A program made the translations under genes and the position numbers. From Anastrepha obliqua (Eukaryota; Arthropoda; Insecta; Diptera; Tephritidae): DNA of 64,000 nucleotides. The stretch lies in contig NC_072897.1 in assembly GCF_027943255.1 (NCBI RefSeq), positions 59,854,406 to 59,918,405 on the forward strand, written 5' to 3'. The notes beneath the pieces are model-generated. The model had not been told where the DNA came from. It saw only the letters and a program-made list of their open reading frames with translations, and searched no databases. This document shows positions 20,650-33,700 of the stretch, piece by piece; the first letter of the stretch is position 1; each line of letters starts with the position of its first letter.

Positions 20650-21866
20650 CAGGCCACTCACTTTATTCCTGTAAATGCGTATGTCGTCCAAAGCTAAAAT
20701 TCTATGCCTAGCGACTACAAGAACAAAATGCATTAATAGGCGCAGGCGTAGCGGCCATCATCCTAGTTGCCATAGCGCTGAACAGTCGCGGCGGCACCGA
20801 ACAGTTTCAACTATTGTACTGTGCAACAAAAACTCATCATCAAAAAATTGATTTATAAATTCGAGCTCATAGTTCTAAGAGCAAGTACTTTCATTCATAA
20901 AACGAGCCGCCCATATGCTAATTTTCTCGACAATTCGAAAATAGTCAATATTGGAATATTTCGCGTAGAATTATTTGCCAATATTCAATTTTTGTCAAGT
21001 CGAGTGCCCGCGGCTCCGTAAATATGTTTGCACCCATATATGTATGTAAATATATGTTTCTAAATGCTCGACAACCGCAGCTGCCTGTTCAAGGTTACTG
21101 TACATTAGGCCGGGTCGATTTGTGGGAAGGCAAAAAAATCGCCATTGCTCTGTGAAAATCATATTCTAGGGATCAGAATAAGAAATTTTGCCGAAGGAAC
21201 CATACCTCTAAAACGATTTCTGATGTCCCCCAATATGGGTCGAACTTTTTTAGTTTCTTTTCTATAACTCACATTCATTCATTTACATATGTTCTGACTA
21301 AATAAATTTCTTAAGAGAAAAAATAGATAATATTATAAATAAATAAAAATAAAGAAAAAACATAGCCATTTAGCTGATTTTTTCATGTAAAGGCCAAAAA
21401 TGGTGATATTTTGAAATTGGGGGACATCAGAATTCGTTTTAGAGGTATGGTTCCTTCGGCAAAGTTTCTTATTTTGATCCCTAGAATACGATTTTCATAG
21501 AGCAATGAGCGATTTTTAAATCGACCCGCCCTACTGTACATGCAATGCTGTGCCTATGAATGTGCGCTGTGCCTATGAATGCGCGCTGGATTTCTTGAGA
21601 AATTTTACCGTATGTTTTGCTGTGGCGAGGCACATATGTACATACACACAACATATATACATATATCCGCATATATACATACATATATAAATTCACAAAT
21701 TTAAATTTGCTTATGCCATCTTTCTGTGTGCCTGGTAATGAAGCATTTTCTATACATACATATATATACGTATATCTTTTTTCTTCTTCTTTTTGGTGTC
21801 GCTTTTTCGTTTCATCGAGTCTCAAATCACTCCCAACGATTCTAAAGAAGTTTTCACTTCAAAAAT
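20650..21866. repeat. Unclassified repeat, copy B (with MITE insertion)
   Basis: Direct repeat of copy A from about 20675 onward, about 93% similar by eye, interrupted by the MITE at 21106-21533. Only the right inverted end is present (TGTGTGCCTGGTAATGAAGC, about 21725). The stretch 21479-21866 is repeated directly at 27831-28193, on the other side of the inverted block. Confidence 0.55.
21106..21533. mobile_element. hAT-like MITE with 8-bp TSD
   Basis: 428-bp element with imperfect TIRs of about 120 bases (TAGGCCGGGTCGATTT at left; its inverted form ends at 21533) and an exact 8-bp duplication CTGTACAT at 21098-21105 and 21534-21541. It has no ORF. TIR start and 8-bp TSD fit hAT, though P-type elements share that TSD length. 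A piece of it was carried along in the direct repeat at 27831. Confidence 0.75.
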
Positions 21867-21942
21867 CCTATTGTTGTTCCGGTAATTTTTTTCCTGTTCT
21901 GCGAAGAGTTGTTGATAGGTCGAACTATTTGTCGTAGATTTA

Positions 21943-24771
21943 TTAAGTGTCACGCACGGTGTTGAAATTCGATTTATATATGAAACACGATGGTTGGCAG
22001 TTCAATTTAGTGCAGCTCCTAGGTGGAGTCAAATCAATCTCTAAGCCATACGAAATACAGCGGCAAATTGTGGACTTGAGCCTATATCTACGTTTGTGTC
22101 GAAACGCCGATATGTAATCCTTGTGCAAAATATGATTAGTAGTAGAAAAGAGTTTCGGAATTAGTAGCCATGTCGCTTCGATTACACGTTCCTTTATAGT
22201 AGGGAGACCAGCTTCTGCCAAAACGCATTTTACGGGGGATGTTGGGAACGCGTTTATACTACGACGAACAGCAGTATGGTATGGAGCATCAAGTAGCTTA
22301 ATATTAGTATTGGCAGTCCATCCGTACACAGGTAGACCGTAGTCTATCTTAGAAAGTATCATTGCTCTAGTGATATTGACTAAGGTGTTTGTATGGATTA
22401 AAGAGTGTTTGGATGACAAATACTTGAGTATATTGAGTCTGGCAGCTAGATTTTTTCTTAAACCTAAACAATGTTGCTTAAATGTAAATCTTTTATCAAA
22501 TGTTATGCCTAAAATTCGTAAGAAGTTTACATTTTCTATATTCAAGTTATTAATTGTCAAAGTAGGGTATAAACAGTTACGTTTTTTACAAATATGCAAT
22601 ATTTTACATTTTCCAATTGATAGGTTTGCTCCGGAAAGCTCACCCCACGTATTTATGTCTGTAATTATGTTTTTAAATGTGTTGTTTACTTTAGTTAAAT
22701 TCTTTTCTTTTGTAAAAATTACTGCGTCATCTGCATAAACAGATAGACCTATGTTTCTATATTTTAAAATAATTGTATTAAATTGTTCAAATGCTATGAC
22801 AAATAGTATAACTGACAAAGGGGACCCTTGAGGGATCCCATTGTTGGGTGGGTGACAATTGGAGAGGTTGCCATTTATTCTAACGTGAAACTTGCGCCCA
22901 GTCATAAAGTTTTTAACGAGATTAAAAACCCTAGGACCGACTCTCCATGCCTCAAGTTGAGATATCACCACATGAATCCCTACGCGATCGAATGCCCTTT
23001 CGAAGTCCGTCGCTAGTACAGAGACGTGACTTTTGGTTGAAAGTGCTTTAGACACGTAATGTTGGAGATGAAGCAGTACGTCGGTTGTGCTATGTTGGTT
23101 CTTAAAAGCTACTTGATTATGGCTAATTAGTTGGCACTTCGTTATGTACCACATAAGCCGTTTGGCCAACATTTTGTCCAAAGTCTTACTAATGCACGAA
23201 ATTAAAGAGATTGGTCGGTAACTATTGACGACAAGTAGAGCTTTATTAGGCTTTGGTATAGGTATAACAACGGCCGACCTCCACACATGGGGGTAAACTC
23301 CGTTTAGCAAGATATTGTTATATAGATACAATAATCTATTTTTTGCAAATATCGGGAGATACTTCAACATGGCATACGAAATTCGGTCAGCACCAGGGGT
23401 TTTGCCTTTCGCATGAGTTAATGAAAACTCTAGTTCAATTAATGTAAATTCAGTTTCCAAGTGCCTTGCTTCACGGGATGTATGGCTTTGTCTATATATA
23501 CTTGAAATAATTTCGTCTTTTTTTGAGCAATATTCACTTGAAAAATTGTTGTCTGCCGAATTTGTAGACCAGGTTTTGGCGAAAGCTTCAGCTATAATAT
23601 TTGGGGATGTTAGAAAGGAATCATTGTGTTTTATGGCTTTAATAGGGATATGCGGGTTGCCGGTTAATGTTTTTATATCAGCCCATATCTTGCTAGCAGT
23701 GGAGGCGGGTGTAATTTTCGACGTAAATTCTTCTAGGCTTTTTCTTTTGGCTTCTTTTACCGATTTTTTAAAAATTGCGTTCGCTTTTTTATATTCTATC
23801 AAATTCGCGATGGTCATACAGAGTTTGTAGCTGTGCCAAAGTCGTTGTTTCTTTTGTCTCAACCTATTTAATTCGCTGTTCCACCAGTGGATGAAACGTT
23901 TGCCAGAGCTTGGCTTGCTCTGAGGTATGGCTATATTAGCAGCTGTTCTAATGGCCTTGGTAATTTTCGCAACTTCTTGGTTAACATTGGTGGTCGACCA
24001 ACTTTGAAAGCATTTATTACATTCACTTTGATATAAATCCCAGTTAGCATGATCAAGCTTGAATTTAGGAACATGTTTTTTAATTATGAAGGTGCTTTGC
24101 AGTGTTAATGTAGTGAAGACTGGGTAGTGATCACTTCTGTATAGCGAGTCACTGACATTCCAACTACAGCTTGGACTAATCTGGGATGAAACTAAGGTTA
24201 GGTCGATGTGCGTAAATGTATTGTGCGTAGTGAAGTGCGTAGCCGATCCATCATTGAGGACAACTAAGTCTTCACAGAAAACTAGGTTTTCAATTTTAGT
24301 CCCCCTTCTATTGGTAGTACTGGAGCCCCAGAGAGGGCTCCAAGCGTTGAAATCCCCAGTTATTATTAACTGAGAGTTAACTTGGGACATGTATGATATC
24401 AATTCTTCAGTCGAAAAGTCTTGAATCGGGGGTATATAAATATTTATTACTGTGAGGATTGAGTTTAAGTAGATTTCTAATGCTATAGATGCAATGTTAG
24501 AATTTATGGTGATTAGTTTGTGGGGGATGTGAGGCTTTATAAGGATGCCAACTCCTTGCTTTGACGACTGATTATTGGGTAAATTAGAGAAGTAACCAAT
24601 ATATGTTCTTGGGGTAACTATATGTGAGTTGGACGTGAGAAAAGGAATATGCGTTTCTTGTATGCATACAACATCTGGATTTTGGTCATTCAAAAGCAAA
24701 CATAGCTCATTAAAATTATTGTATATTAATAGCCTTTCATATTCCATTGAACTATTTTAAGAGACATACCA
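21943..24771 (-). pseudogene. I-like ORF2, copy 2, truncated before RNase H
   Basis: Minus-strand ORF2 with the same early lesion as copy 1 (start at 24771, frame change near 24740). From 24747 one frame of 934 codons covers endonuclease and the whole RT. Here the endonuclease frame is unbroken where copy 1 has lost a base. Motif changes against copy 1 include YRSDHYP for YGSDHYP next to the catalytic SDH. RT has FERAFDRVG and VYADDAVIF. A short rearrangement near 21950 ends the frame, and about 80 bases later LINE sequence stops. RNase H and the 3' tail are missing. Confidence 0.85.
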
Positions 24772-24790
24772 AGGTGTTCATGTTGGTTAA

Positions 24791-26118
24791 TTATTTAAGA
24801 GCGCTACTCTCATCAGATATGCTCGATTGATGCGTAAATGAATTTTTGGGCTTAACTGTTTCCGGAGAGTGTAATCGTGCAAGATTAGGGAGAGAAGTTA
24901 ATGGTGTCATATTTTTTGCTTCGCTGGGAAGATTAGCGAGTGAATGAGGGAAATTTGATATGTTTGGCGTAGTGCAAAGAGTGTGAGAGGTAACTGGCGA
25001 TAGGTGGGAATTTATTGCAGGGTTGTTTTTTGCGTGTGAGTTGAGATTTGAATGCAAATTCAGTGAATGATGCGTAGGCGCTTGAATTTCGTGGTGAGTT
25101 TCTGGTTTTTGTTTTATATTTTCTGTTTGATTGTGATCCTTTTCATAGGTTTTATTCTTCTCCTTTTCATTGATTTCATTCGTTCTTGCTGTGATTGCCG
25201 AGTACCTTATTGGGGAGAGTTCATTTGTTGTTGTTTGCTTTCTGTATATGTTAAAGTCTTCACGCAACGTGCATTTATTGTTTATTTTAATACGTAATAT
25301 ATCTCTTTGCTGCTGAAATTTTTTGCATTGTGGAGAGGAGGAGGGATGTTCCTCGGCGCAATTGGCGCATTTAACGCGTGAACAGTTTTGTGAGGGATGT
25401 GGTGGGAGACTGCAGTTTACACAGCTCGGTGGGTTCTTGCAATGTTTTATCGTATGGCCAAACATTTGACAAGATTTGCACCTCATCGGGTTGGGAATAT
25501 ATTCACGTATTTTTACGTTATGCCAGGATATATCTATTTTGCTTGGCAAGTTGTAAAGGTCGAAAGTCAGGAGGACAACTCCCGTTGGTTTGATTACTCC
25601 ATCAACGGTTTTTGTAAATTTGTAAGCTGCCACCACATGGTGAGATTTGAGTTCTTCGACGATTTCGTTTTCAGGAATATTATTGAGGCAGGGGGCGAAA
25701 ATGGTACCCTTCACATAGTTAAGCTGCTCATGTAATTTGCAAGTAATTTGGCAAACACCTAGATTATTGGTCTTTATAAATCTTTCTGCTATAGACTTCG
25801 TTTTTACCAATAAGAGGAGATTACCGTCTCTTAAATTAGATATTGATATAATTTCTTTACTGATAGCATTAAGCCCTCTGTGTACTGCGAAACACGAGTA
25901 TGCGGAAAGAGGCTTACCAGCGTCGGTTGATGCAACAACTACAAATTTTGGTTCTGATTTGTGGATAGTTGGTAGTTCAGGAAAATCACTTTGAAGTTTC
26001 AAAATAGATCTTTTCTTTTTCGCTTTCGGGCTTTCAGATAGTAGGTAGAAACGATTTTCCCCTAAATCGGGGGGCCCGGGGCCATCACTGCGACACTTGT
26101 GAACTATATAGAGAATTA
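24791..26118 (-). CDS. I-like ORF1, copy 2
   Basis: Same protein as at 13520-14814 with three visible differences over 510 codons of open frame (for example PIRYS for PISYS). All three zinc knuckles are kept. The start is displaced in the same way by the C-run near 26073, so that lesion also predates the duplication. The open frame formally extends to 26323, outside the element proper, which begins at about 26266. Confidence 0.8.
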
Positions 26119-26503
26119 ATATAGCAAAATCAAATGAACACGTGTATGAATGTACGAAGCAGAAACTAAAAGGAAGAATGAAAATTCGCTGTTTAACCGA
26201 GCTACTAGCGCAAATAGTAAATCTAACGTCCGAACGTTGCGAGTGATAATCGGAGACTGATGTGTATATTAATAAGCATTGTTTTGCTGGAAGTTCAGAA
26301 CACAAATATGTATGTACGTACATAGGCTAGGCCATAGTATAGCATACATACATATGTATAAAAAATTCAAACCAAGCGTCCTACGAATGTCTGTGTGTAT
26401 GTTAGAACGTCTGTGTAATATACGCGCTACGACGCTCATAATAGCAACCGCGTGTGCTGTATTGCGTCCGTATTTTTATATTCGTAAATATTTTCATTTT
26501 TAA

Positions 26504-26692
26504 ATGTTTACCGCAATTATGCCGAAAAATAATGCGGAAAAGTGTCGTGAATATCGACAGAAAAAAACAACAATTGACACGGTATTTCAAAGATATGTTG
26601 ACAACATCGAAACCAAAGCATTTGTATCATATTTTAGCTATCATAAGCCACTCATATCATTTGTTGAAATTGAAAACATTGAGGATGAATAA
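26504..26692 (+). CDS. 62-codon Helitron ORF, second copy
   Basis: Inverted duplicate of the ORF at 12913-13101 with the same protein sequence, starting MFTAIMPKNNAEKCREYR. See that entry for what it may be. Confidence 0.4.
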   Translation: MFTAIMPKNNAEKCREYRQKKTTIDTVFQRYVDNIETKAFVSYFSYHKPLISFVEIENIEDE

Positions 26693-26902
26693 AATATGAA
26701 CTTTATAGCAATATTATAATGAACCTATAATTATCCCGCTCCTAATGCTGCCTTCGTCTTATTCTCTCTCAGTTTGTTTTACGGAAGGTTTCACTTCTAT
26801 CGCGTCTAACCGTTAGACTGGTATTTTTTATATTTTTTTAGTTTTTGTGCACTTTTCATTATTTGTTATTATTATTGATCCGTTAACTAACTCAATTGTA
26901 CA

Positions 26903-27830
26903 TCTATACTAATATTATAAAGAGGAAAACTTTGTTTGTTTGTTTGTTTGTAACGAATAGGCTCAAAAATTACTGGACCGATTTTAAAAATTCTTTCAGC
27001 ATTCGAAAACTACATTATCCAAGAGTAACATGATTACATTTTATTTTGGAAAAAAATAGGGTTCCGTAAGATATTTGGATTTTTCGGACACAAACTGAAA
27101 AAAATCTTATATCTATACTAATATTATAAAGAGGAAAACTTTGTTTGTTTGTTTGTTTGTAACGAATAGGCTCAAAAAGTACTAGACCGATTTTAAAAAT
27201 TCTTTCACCATTCGAAAACTACATTATCCAAGAGTAACATGGATTACATTTTATTTTGGAAAAAATAGGGTTCCGTAAGATATTTGGATTTTTCGGACAC
27301 AAACTGAAAAAAATCTTATATATAAAATAAAGTCAACTTTTTGTGTGTGTTCGCTAACCGGCCGTGTCTGCACCGAATTAAAACAAACTTACACACATTG
27401 TTAAGAAGGTACTGAAGGTTTCCGTATAGTTTGGATACCTATTGGTGGATAGGGCTTGAGATATAGGTCAAAACGTGGACCCGGGTAACCTTCGGATGTG
27501 TATGTACAATATGGGTATCAAATGGAAGCTGTTGGTGAATGCTTTAGTTCAGAGTATTTTTCAGGCCACTCCGTGACTAGGGTCTCGAGATAGAGACCAA
27601 CACGTGGAGCCTAGAATGTGTTTGTACAATATGGATATCAAATCGAAGCTGTTGATGAATGCTTTAGTTCAGAGTATTTTTCATGCCGCTCCGTGACTGG
27701 GGTCTCGAGATATAGGCCAAAACGTGGACCCGGGTAACCTTTGGATGTGTATGTACAATATGGGTATCAAATGGAAGCTGTTGGTGAATGCTTTAGTTCA
27801 GAGTATTTTTCATGCCGCTCCGTGCATGTT
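26903..27830 (+). mobile_element. Helitron 5' part, truncated
   Basis: Two tandem Helitron 5' modules start with TCTATACTAATATTATAAAG at 26903 and 27112. They are followed by the leader and about four minisatellite units. The sequence breaks at 27830 after CATGCCGCTCCGTG, without the CTAG end. Part of the inverted duplication. Confidence 0.8.
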
Positions 27831-28193
27831 CCCTAGAATACGATTTTCATAGAGCAATGAGCGATTTTTAAATCGACCCGCCCTACTGTACATGCAATGC
27901 TGTGGATTTGCTGGATTTCTTGAGAAATTTTACCGTATGTTTTGCTGTTGCGAGGCACATATGTACATACACACAACATATATACATATATCCGCATATA
28001 TACATACATATATAAATTCACAAATTTAAATTTGCTTATGCCATCCTTCTGTGTGCCTGGTAGTGAAGCATTTTCTATTCATACATATATATACGTATAT
28101 CTTTTTTCTTCTTCTTTTCGGTGTCGCTTTTTCGTTTCACGTTTTCTCAAATCACTCCCAACGATTCTAAAGAAGTTTTCACTTCAAAAATAT
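27831..28193. repeat. Direct repeat of 21479-21866
   Basis: Starts in the middle of the MITE (CCCTAGAATACG) and runs to CACTTCAAAAAT. It lacks about 25 bases of the first copy (a CCTATGAATGTGC unit). It flanks the inverted block on the far side. Confidence 0.8.
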
Positions 28194-28989
28194 CCTAATA
28201 AAGTAGCGCATATACGGGATGCGCAAACGACATGGCTCGCATCAGTGCTCGCATCAGTGTCTCGTAAGACGTCAACCAAGCAACACGTTCTTGTGTATTG
28301 GTGGACTGACTGAATACACACTTCAAGAAAATACTGCATTAAGGCGAGAAGGCGCTTCAAATGGGCAAGAGAAATATCCAATTTCTTGGAAGCCAGAAGC
28401 GCAATATGCCTTTCTGTTGAGATTAAGCATTGAAGAACCTTTATGTAATCCATTTAAATGCAACTCTGCTAATAATACTATATTCACTTCCGTTTTTGTA
28501 TACATAATTCTCGTTTCTAAAAAACAGATGGTTCTAAGAAAACCAATAATTCTAATAGGTTATGGGCTCTTTGTCGCGCAAATAAAATTGAAATAGTGTT
28601 AACATCAGTAAGAGGGAAGTGGCTAAATAGTGTTTGCGTACGGGTTGACCTTCAGTGGTTAGATATTCAACGTTTTAATGGAAAATCGCAGGAAGCGCAT
28701 TTGGTTAGGTTGGTATGGTAAGGAATGAGCACACTTGGTCGAAAAAAAATGGATTCGTCCTTTGTGATACCATTATGAAGGAGGTGAGGTGAAAGAGAAA
28801 GGCCGATGGGATACAGGGAGAGGGCGGGGAGATGTGGGGCTGGGATGGTTAGGAGCGTGTGGATTACGAACGATGACTATGCTGCATTTGCGTCAACCGC
28901 TTTGTACTGCTGATGAAATTCATCAGATTTTTAATGTCAGCGCCAGCTATATCAGCAGGCGTAGCAAAAAAGTAAGAGCCAAGATGCCT
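28194..28989. other. Unassigned sequence
   Basis: A 125-codon open frame (28219-28596) and a 71-codon one (28789-29004) show no recognisable motif. A GA-rich patch lies at about 28770-28850. Nothing else supported. Confidence 0.3.
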
Positions 28990-29297
28990 AGATCTGACAG
29001 CTAAGGAGAAGGTGCTGAGATGATTTCACCTCATCCTCCATACATCCAGCGCAAAAAGGACAAAGGAGGTGATTCCAAGTCTCACAGCATGCATTCGCAC
29101 GCATAGTGACCTGTGAGAAAACCCACGAGATTCGAGAGCTGATATTTTTTCACCTTCAGAAGAGCGCCCGAGCGCCCCCGGACCACACGTGGGTAGAAGG
29201 ATTTCGCGACCTTACTAGTTTGTGTACTTGCCCAACGCTCGTTGAGTTGGCGCACAGAACAAAAAGTACCTAATAAAATTAACAAGATTGTCTTCAT
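28990..29297 (-). pseudogene. LINE ORF2 C-terminal fragment
   Basis: On the minus strand, NERWASTQTSKVAKSFYPRV then VKKYQLSNLVGFLTGHYACECM, then after a small shift a knuckle CPFCAGCMEDEVKSSQHLLLSC. This is the tail after RNase H in R1/LOA/I-type LINEs (the LSNLVGFLTGH motif plus CCHC). It is about 100 codons long and broken once. It may be the missing 3' end of the LOA-type element at 33.9-36.8 kb or of another copy. Confidence 0.6.
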
Positions 29298-30258
29298 GAG
29301 CAGTTTTTGGACTCAGGAGTAGCCAAAACGTGTGAAAGGAAAAAAAATCATGTGAAATTCTCTTCAGTTTGATTAAAAAATTCTTGCTGATAGTATTATC
29401 ATAAGTGCAATTTCTTCTTAATTTTATAGCAATTGTTTTTGAACGTGTTATTAATACGAAAGTCTTCTCATTTCCTTTCAACGTTTCTGAGAAAAAATGT
29501 GAAAAAAATAAAAAGAGAGAAATTTTCTTATTTTTTGAAGGTATCTTAATGTACATTTTTATACAGAAAAACTTATTAATTTCAATTTTACAATGAAACT
29601 GTCAACTCAGAAAATTAAAAAAGTATTGTTTCTTTTCCATTCATTATTGGAATACATGCTTACATATACATATCTGCGTGAAGTATTTGGGAAGTAAATT
29701 GTAACGGTTCTTTTCGGTTTTTTCTTATTGCCATTCATACAGAGAAGAAATAACTTATTAATTAGACTTTTAAAACTTAATTGTCGGTTTGCAAAACTCA
29801 ACATGTTTTCTTTCGTATTTTCTAGTAATTGGCGTACATGAATCTATGTACATAAGTATGTGCGTATGCAAATATATTCATGTCAGTGAAATGCTTACCT
29901 ATGAAGCACAACATAACGGTTCCTTTCATTCCTTTTTTATTTCTATGAAAATAGAAAATGTTTATTATATTTTCAGTTTCAGTTTAACAAGCAAAGAATG
30001 TGGACAAAAGTGCTAATTTTTCAGTGTAATTCGGAAACTATAGATCGGGAAACTATATATAATGGACCAGGCAACCCACTTGGTAGAGCCATTTGGTGAA
30101 ACGTTTTCATTATTTCCAGAGAGTTATATTTAAAACACCTATACAACAAGGATATTTCAAATGGTTAGTATTTGGTTTCATCTTAATTGCTCCAATTTAT
30201 TTTAATTATTATTTGTATAGATACTAAATATTGCATTACCACAATTCTTCTGCATGCA
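29298..30258. other. Unassigned AT-rich sequence
   Basis: No gene or repeat recognised. It may hold introns or the leader of the transposase-like gene pair that follows. Confidence 0.3.
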
Positions 30259-30636
30259 TTACTGCCTCTTCAGCGCCTTAATAAAACTGGCAAACCTACT
30301 ATAGCCGATGCTCAAAATGATTTTGTCACTCTCGTAGCAACACCGAATGATATTCAACATAAAGTTATGGGCATAATTAATCAATTTGCTGAAAGAAAAG
30401 ACATATGTAAACCCAGAATCATTGCACTTGGAACTGATATTACGTGTGTTTCCGAATTTTATATCTTTCGATGTCATAAAATGGAAAGCCTGCTCTTATA
30501 TAAAGTGCGTTGTTATACGTTTTTAATACAGAATACTCACAACGAAGCAATACTAGCATTTTGGGAACAAATTTTTTTTAAATTAAAATCAGAAGATTTT
30601 GCTTCCGTAGCAAATCTTTTAAGCAAACTAGTATAG
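30259..30636 (+). pseudogene. Transposon-associated protein fragment, unnamed family
   Basis: About 125 codons with KPTIADAQNDFVTLVATP, ICKPRIIALGTDI and ILAFWEQIFFKLKSE blocks. I recall this pattern from unnamed proteins repeated in insect and cnidarian genomes next to or fused with transposase-like proteins. No catalytic residues are visible. It ends in a stop 130 bases before the C2H2 reading below, so it may be one half of a two-gene element or its upstream exon. Confidence 0.45.
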
Positions 30637-30749
30637 TATATTCACGTGCTATACCATCTTATTAACGACAAAGGCCCCTATTCGCTTGCTCCATTTGCAT
30701 AAAAATAATCGAGCACCGATTGACTTAATTAAACATTTAAAATCAAACC

Positions 30750-33700
30750 CGTGGTACTCCAACAATTTATGAATTTATTTGTAAAGAAGACAAATGCAAT
30801 CCAATTTTAAATAATGTGTATAGATTTCAGAAACATCTTAAAAAGCATGCGAAAAGTAAAATTAGTGATGAATTCGGTGGAGTTAAACACAATTCCCCAA
30901 TCGCGATGTATACTGAAACAAACTTGTCGTCTGAAACACTGATAGAACCAACGTTTTCTCTGTCATTCAAAGAATCAACAATATCATTCCTTCTTCAGCT
31001 GCATGCAAATACAAATTTTTCTCGAAGAGATGTACTTGATATTAAAAATTCTGTTGAACAGAGTTTTTTGACACCAATACATAAATTTCTAAAATCAGTA
31101 CCTAAGTCAATGAAAACAATTGTTAACTAGATGAAATAATCAAAACTCTTTCTGAACCCTTTTCTAAAGTTAGTTCTGAATATAACTTTCTTAAAGAATT
31201 AGAGAAACTAAATTTGTATAAACCTCCACACAAATACAATCTTAGTGAAGGCCTTTCAAAAGTCGTACTAAACAATAACCCTTCTTTATCTTTAGAAAGA
31301 ACAGATATGACAGCAACAGACATAATTTTTCAAATACAGCGTTTTTTCGAAACTCAAGGTGTTTTGAAGGTCACCCTCTTAAATATGGGGCACTTTCCAA
31401 AAGAAAATTGATATTCTCATTTTCTCAATGGCGATTTTTGGCGCAACTCAAAACATTCTGGAAACTATGTAGACATGGCTTATTTTTTGTACCTCAACAA
31501 TTTTGAGTTAAATGATCCATTGGGATCGAAATCTGTGGAGTATACTATAGTTTTCCAAGTTGTCTTCTATAGTTTTCCACATTGTCAAATTAGTAGACTC
31601 GCAAATATATTTGTGGCATGATTTATTAAAAGCAGTGATATACATGATAATGGAATTAATACATCCCTCAAACCTTTATTAGATATTTTCAAAAAACTTG
31701 AAATGGTCGGTCTACAAATCAACGCATGACGTATAGACTGTTTTTTATGTTAGGGCAAGTTTTGGGCGACAACTTGAGACTTAATACTGCTTTAGGGTAT
31801 GTTCCTTCGTTTTCTGAAAATTATTTTTGCAGAATATTTAGAAGAGGAAAACTTCAAACCCGCTCTGATTCTGAAGGGTTCCCCAGTTCGTCGCGAGATA
31901 AAAATAATTATAATCACGATAATCCACTACTCGATAATCCAGCACAAACTGGTATTAAACATAATTCAATTTTTAATTCGTTGCAAACCTTCTATGTTAA
32001 GGACAATATCGTATGTGACATCATGCACGACGTATTCCTTGATGTATGCAAATACAATCTTTTTAAAATTGTATATCATGTCTCTACAAAAAAAAATAAT
32101 TTTCCGTAGATAGTCTAAATTACAGCAAACAAATATTTCAGTACGGTGATACGGAAATTGGTAACATAAGTCCACCTATTCATAAGCACCATATAAATAA
32201 CGCTTCATTCAAAATGAACGCTAAGCAAATGACACCAATACATAAATTTCTAAAATCAGTACCTAAGTCAATGAAAACAATTGTTAACTAGATGAAATAA
32301 TCAAAACTCTTTCTGAACCCTTTTCTAAAGTTAGTTCTGAATATAACTTTCTTAAAGAATTAGAGAAACTAAATTTGTATAAACCTCCACACAAATACAA
32401 TCTTAGTGAAGGCCTTTCAAAAGTCGTACTAAACAATAACCCTTCTTTATCTTTAGAAAGAACAGATATGACAGCAACAGACATAATTTTTCAAATACAG
32501 CGTTTTTTCGAAACTCAAGGTGTTTTGAAGGTCACCCTCTTAAATATGGGGCACTTTCCAAAAGAAAATTGATATTCTCATTTTCTCAATGGCGATTTTT
32601 GGCGCAACTCAAAACATTCTGGAAACTATGTAGACATGGCTTATTTTTTGTACCTCAACAATTTTGAGTTAAATGATCCATTGGGATCGAAATCTGGGCA
32701 ACAGAAAGTTTGTGGAGTATACTATAGTTTTCCAAGTTGTCTTCTATAGTTTTCCACATTGTCAAATTAGTAGACTCGCAAATATATTTGTGGCATGATT
32801 TATTAAAAGCAGTGATATACATGATAATGGAATTAATACATCCCTCAAACCTTTATTAGATATTTTCAAAAAACTTGAAATGGTCGGTCTACAAATCAAC
32901 GCATGACGTATAGACTGTTTTTTATGTTAGGGCAAGTTTTGGGCGACAACTTGAGACTTAATACTGCTTTAGGGTATGTTCCTTCGTTTTCTGAAAATTA
33001 TTTTTGCAGAATATTTAGAAGAGGAAAACTTCAAACCCGCTCTGATTCTGAAGGGTTCCCCAGTTCGTCGCGAGATAAAAATAATTATAATCACGATAAT
33101 CCACTACTCGATAATCCAGCACAAACTGGTATTAAACATAATTCAATTTTTAATTCGTTGCAAACCTTCTATGTTAAGGACAATATCGTATGTGACATCA
33201 TGCACGACGTATTCCTTGATGTATGCAAATACAATCTTTTTAAAATTGTATATCATGTCTCTACAAAAAAAAATAATTTTCCGTAGATAGTCTAAATTAC
33301 AGCAAACAAATATTTCAGTACGGTGATACGGAAATTGGTAACATAAGTCCACCTATTCATAAGCACCATATAAATAACGCTTCATTCAAAATGAACGCTA
33401 AGCAAATGGAAACATTTTTTCATTTCATATTTCTTATGATCGGTGATTTAGTAGATTCAAATGATTCAGTTTATAAACTCCATATATTGTTTGTAACTTT
33501 AATTGATAATCATTACTATTGATAACTTTTACCGAATTACAACGATAATTCTTTAAGTGACCTCCGGTCCTTAATTAAACAGCATTATTACGCATATCAA
33601 AGCATATTTAAAGAACATTTAAAGCCAAAATACCACAATCTTGTGGATAACACATATATAATTAAAAAGCTAGGACCTTTGAAATACTTATGGTCATTTA

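Larger units (their letters stand above)
21867..27830 (-). repeat. Inverted duplication of the Helitron plus I-like LINE block
   Basis: This 5.96 kb block is the reverse complement of about 11900-17740 (with fewer Helitron minisatellite units). It includes the LINE from its promoter to just inside RNase H, the LINE's flank, the 62-codon ORF and two Helitron 5' modules. Proteins differ by about 1%. LINEs lose 5' ends when they insert badly, but this copy lacks its 3' end, so it did not arise by retrotransposition. Direct repeats of about 0.37 kb flank it. Assembly error is an alternative. Confidence 0.8.

Noticed and set aside
28219..28596. 125-codon ORF as a gene
   Set aside because: No motif, no start context, chance length in this region.
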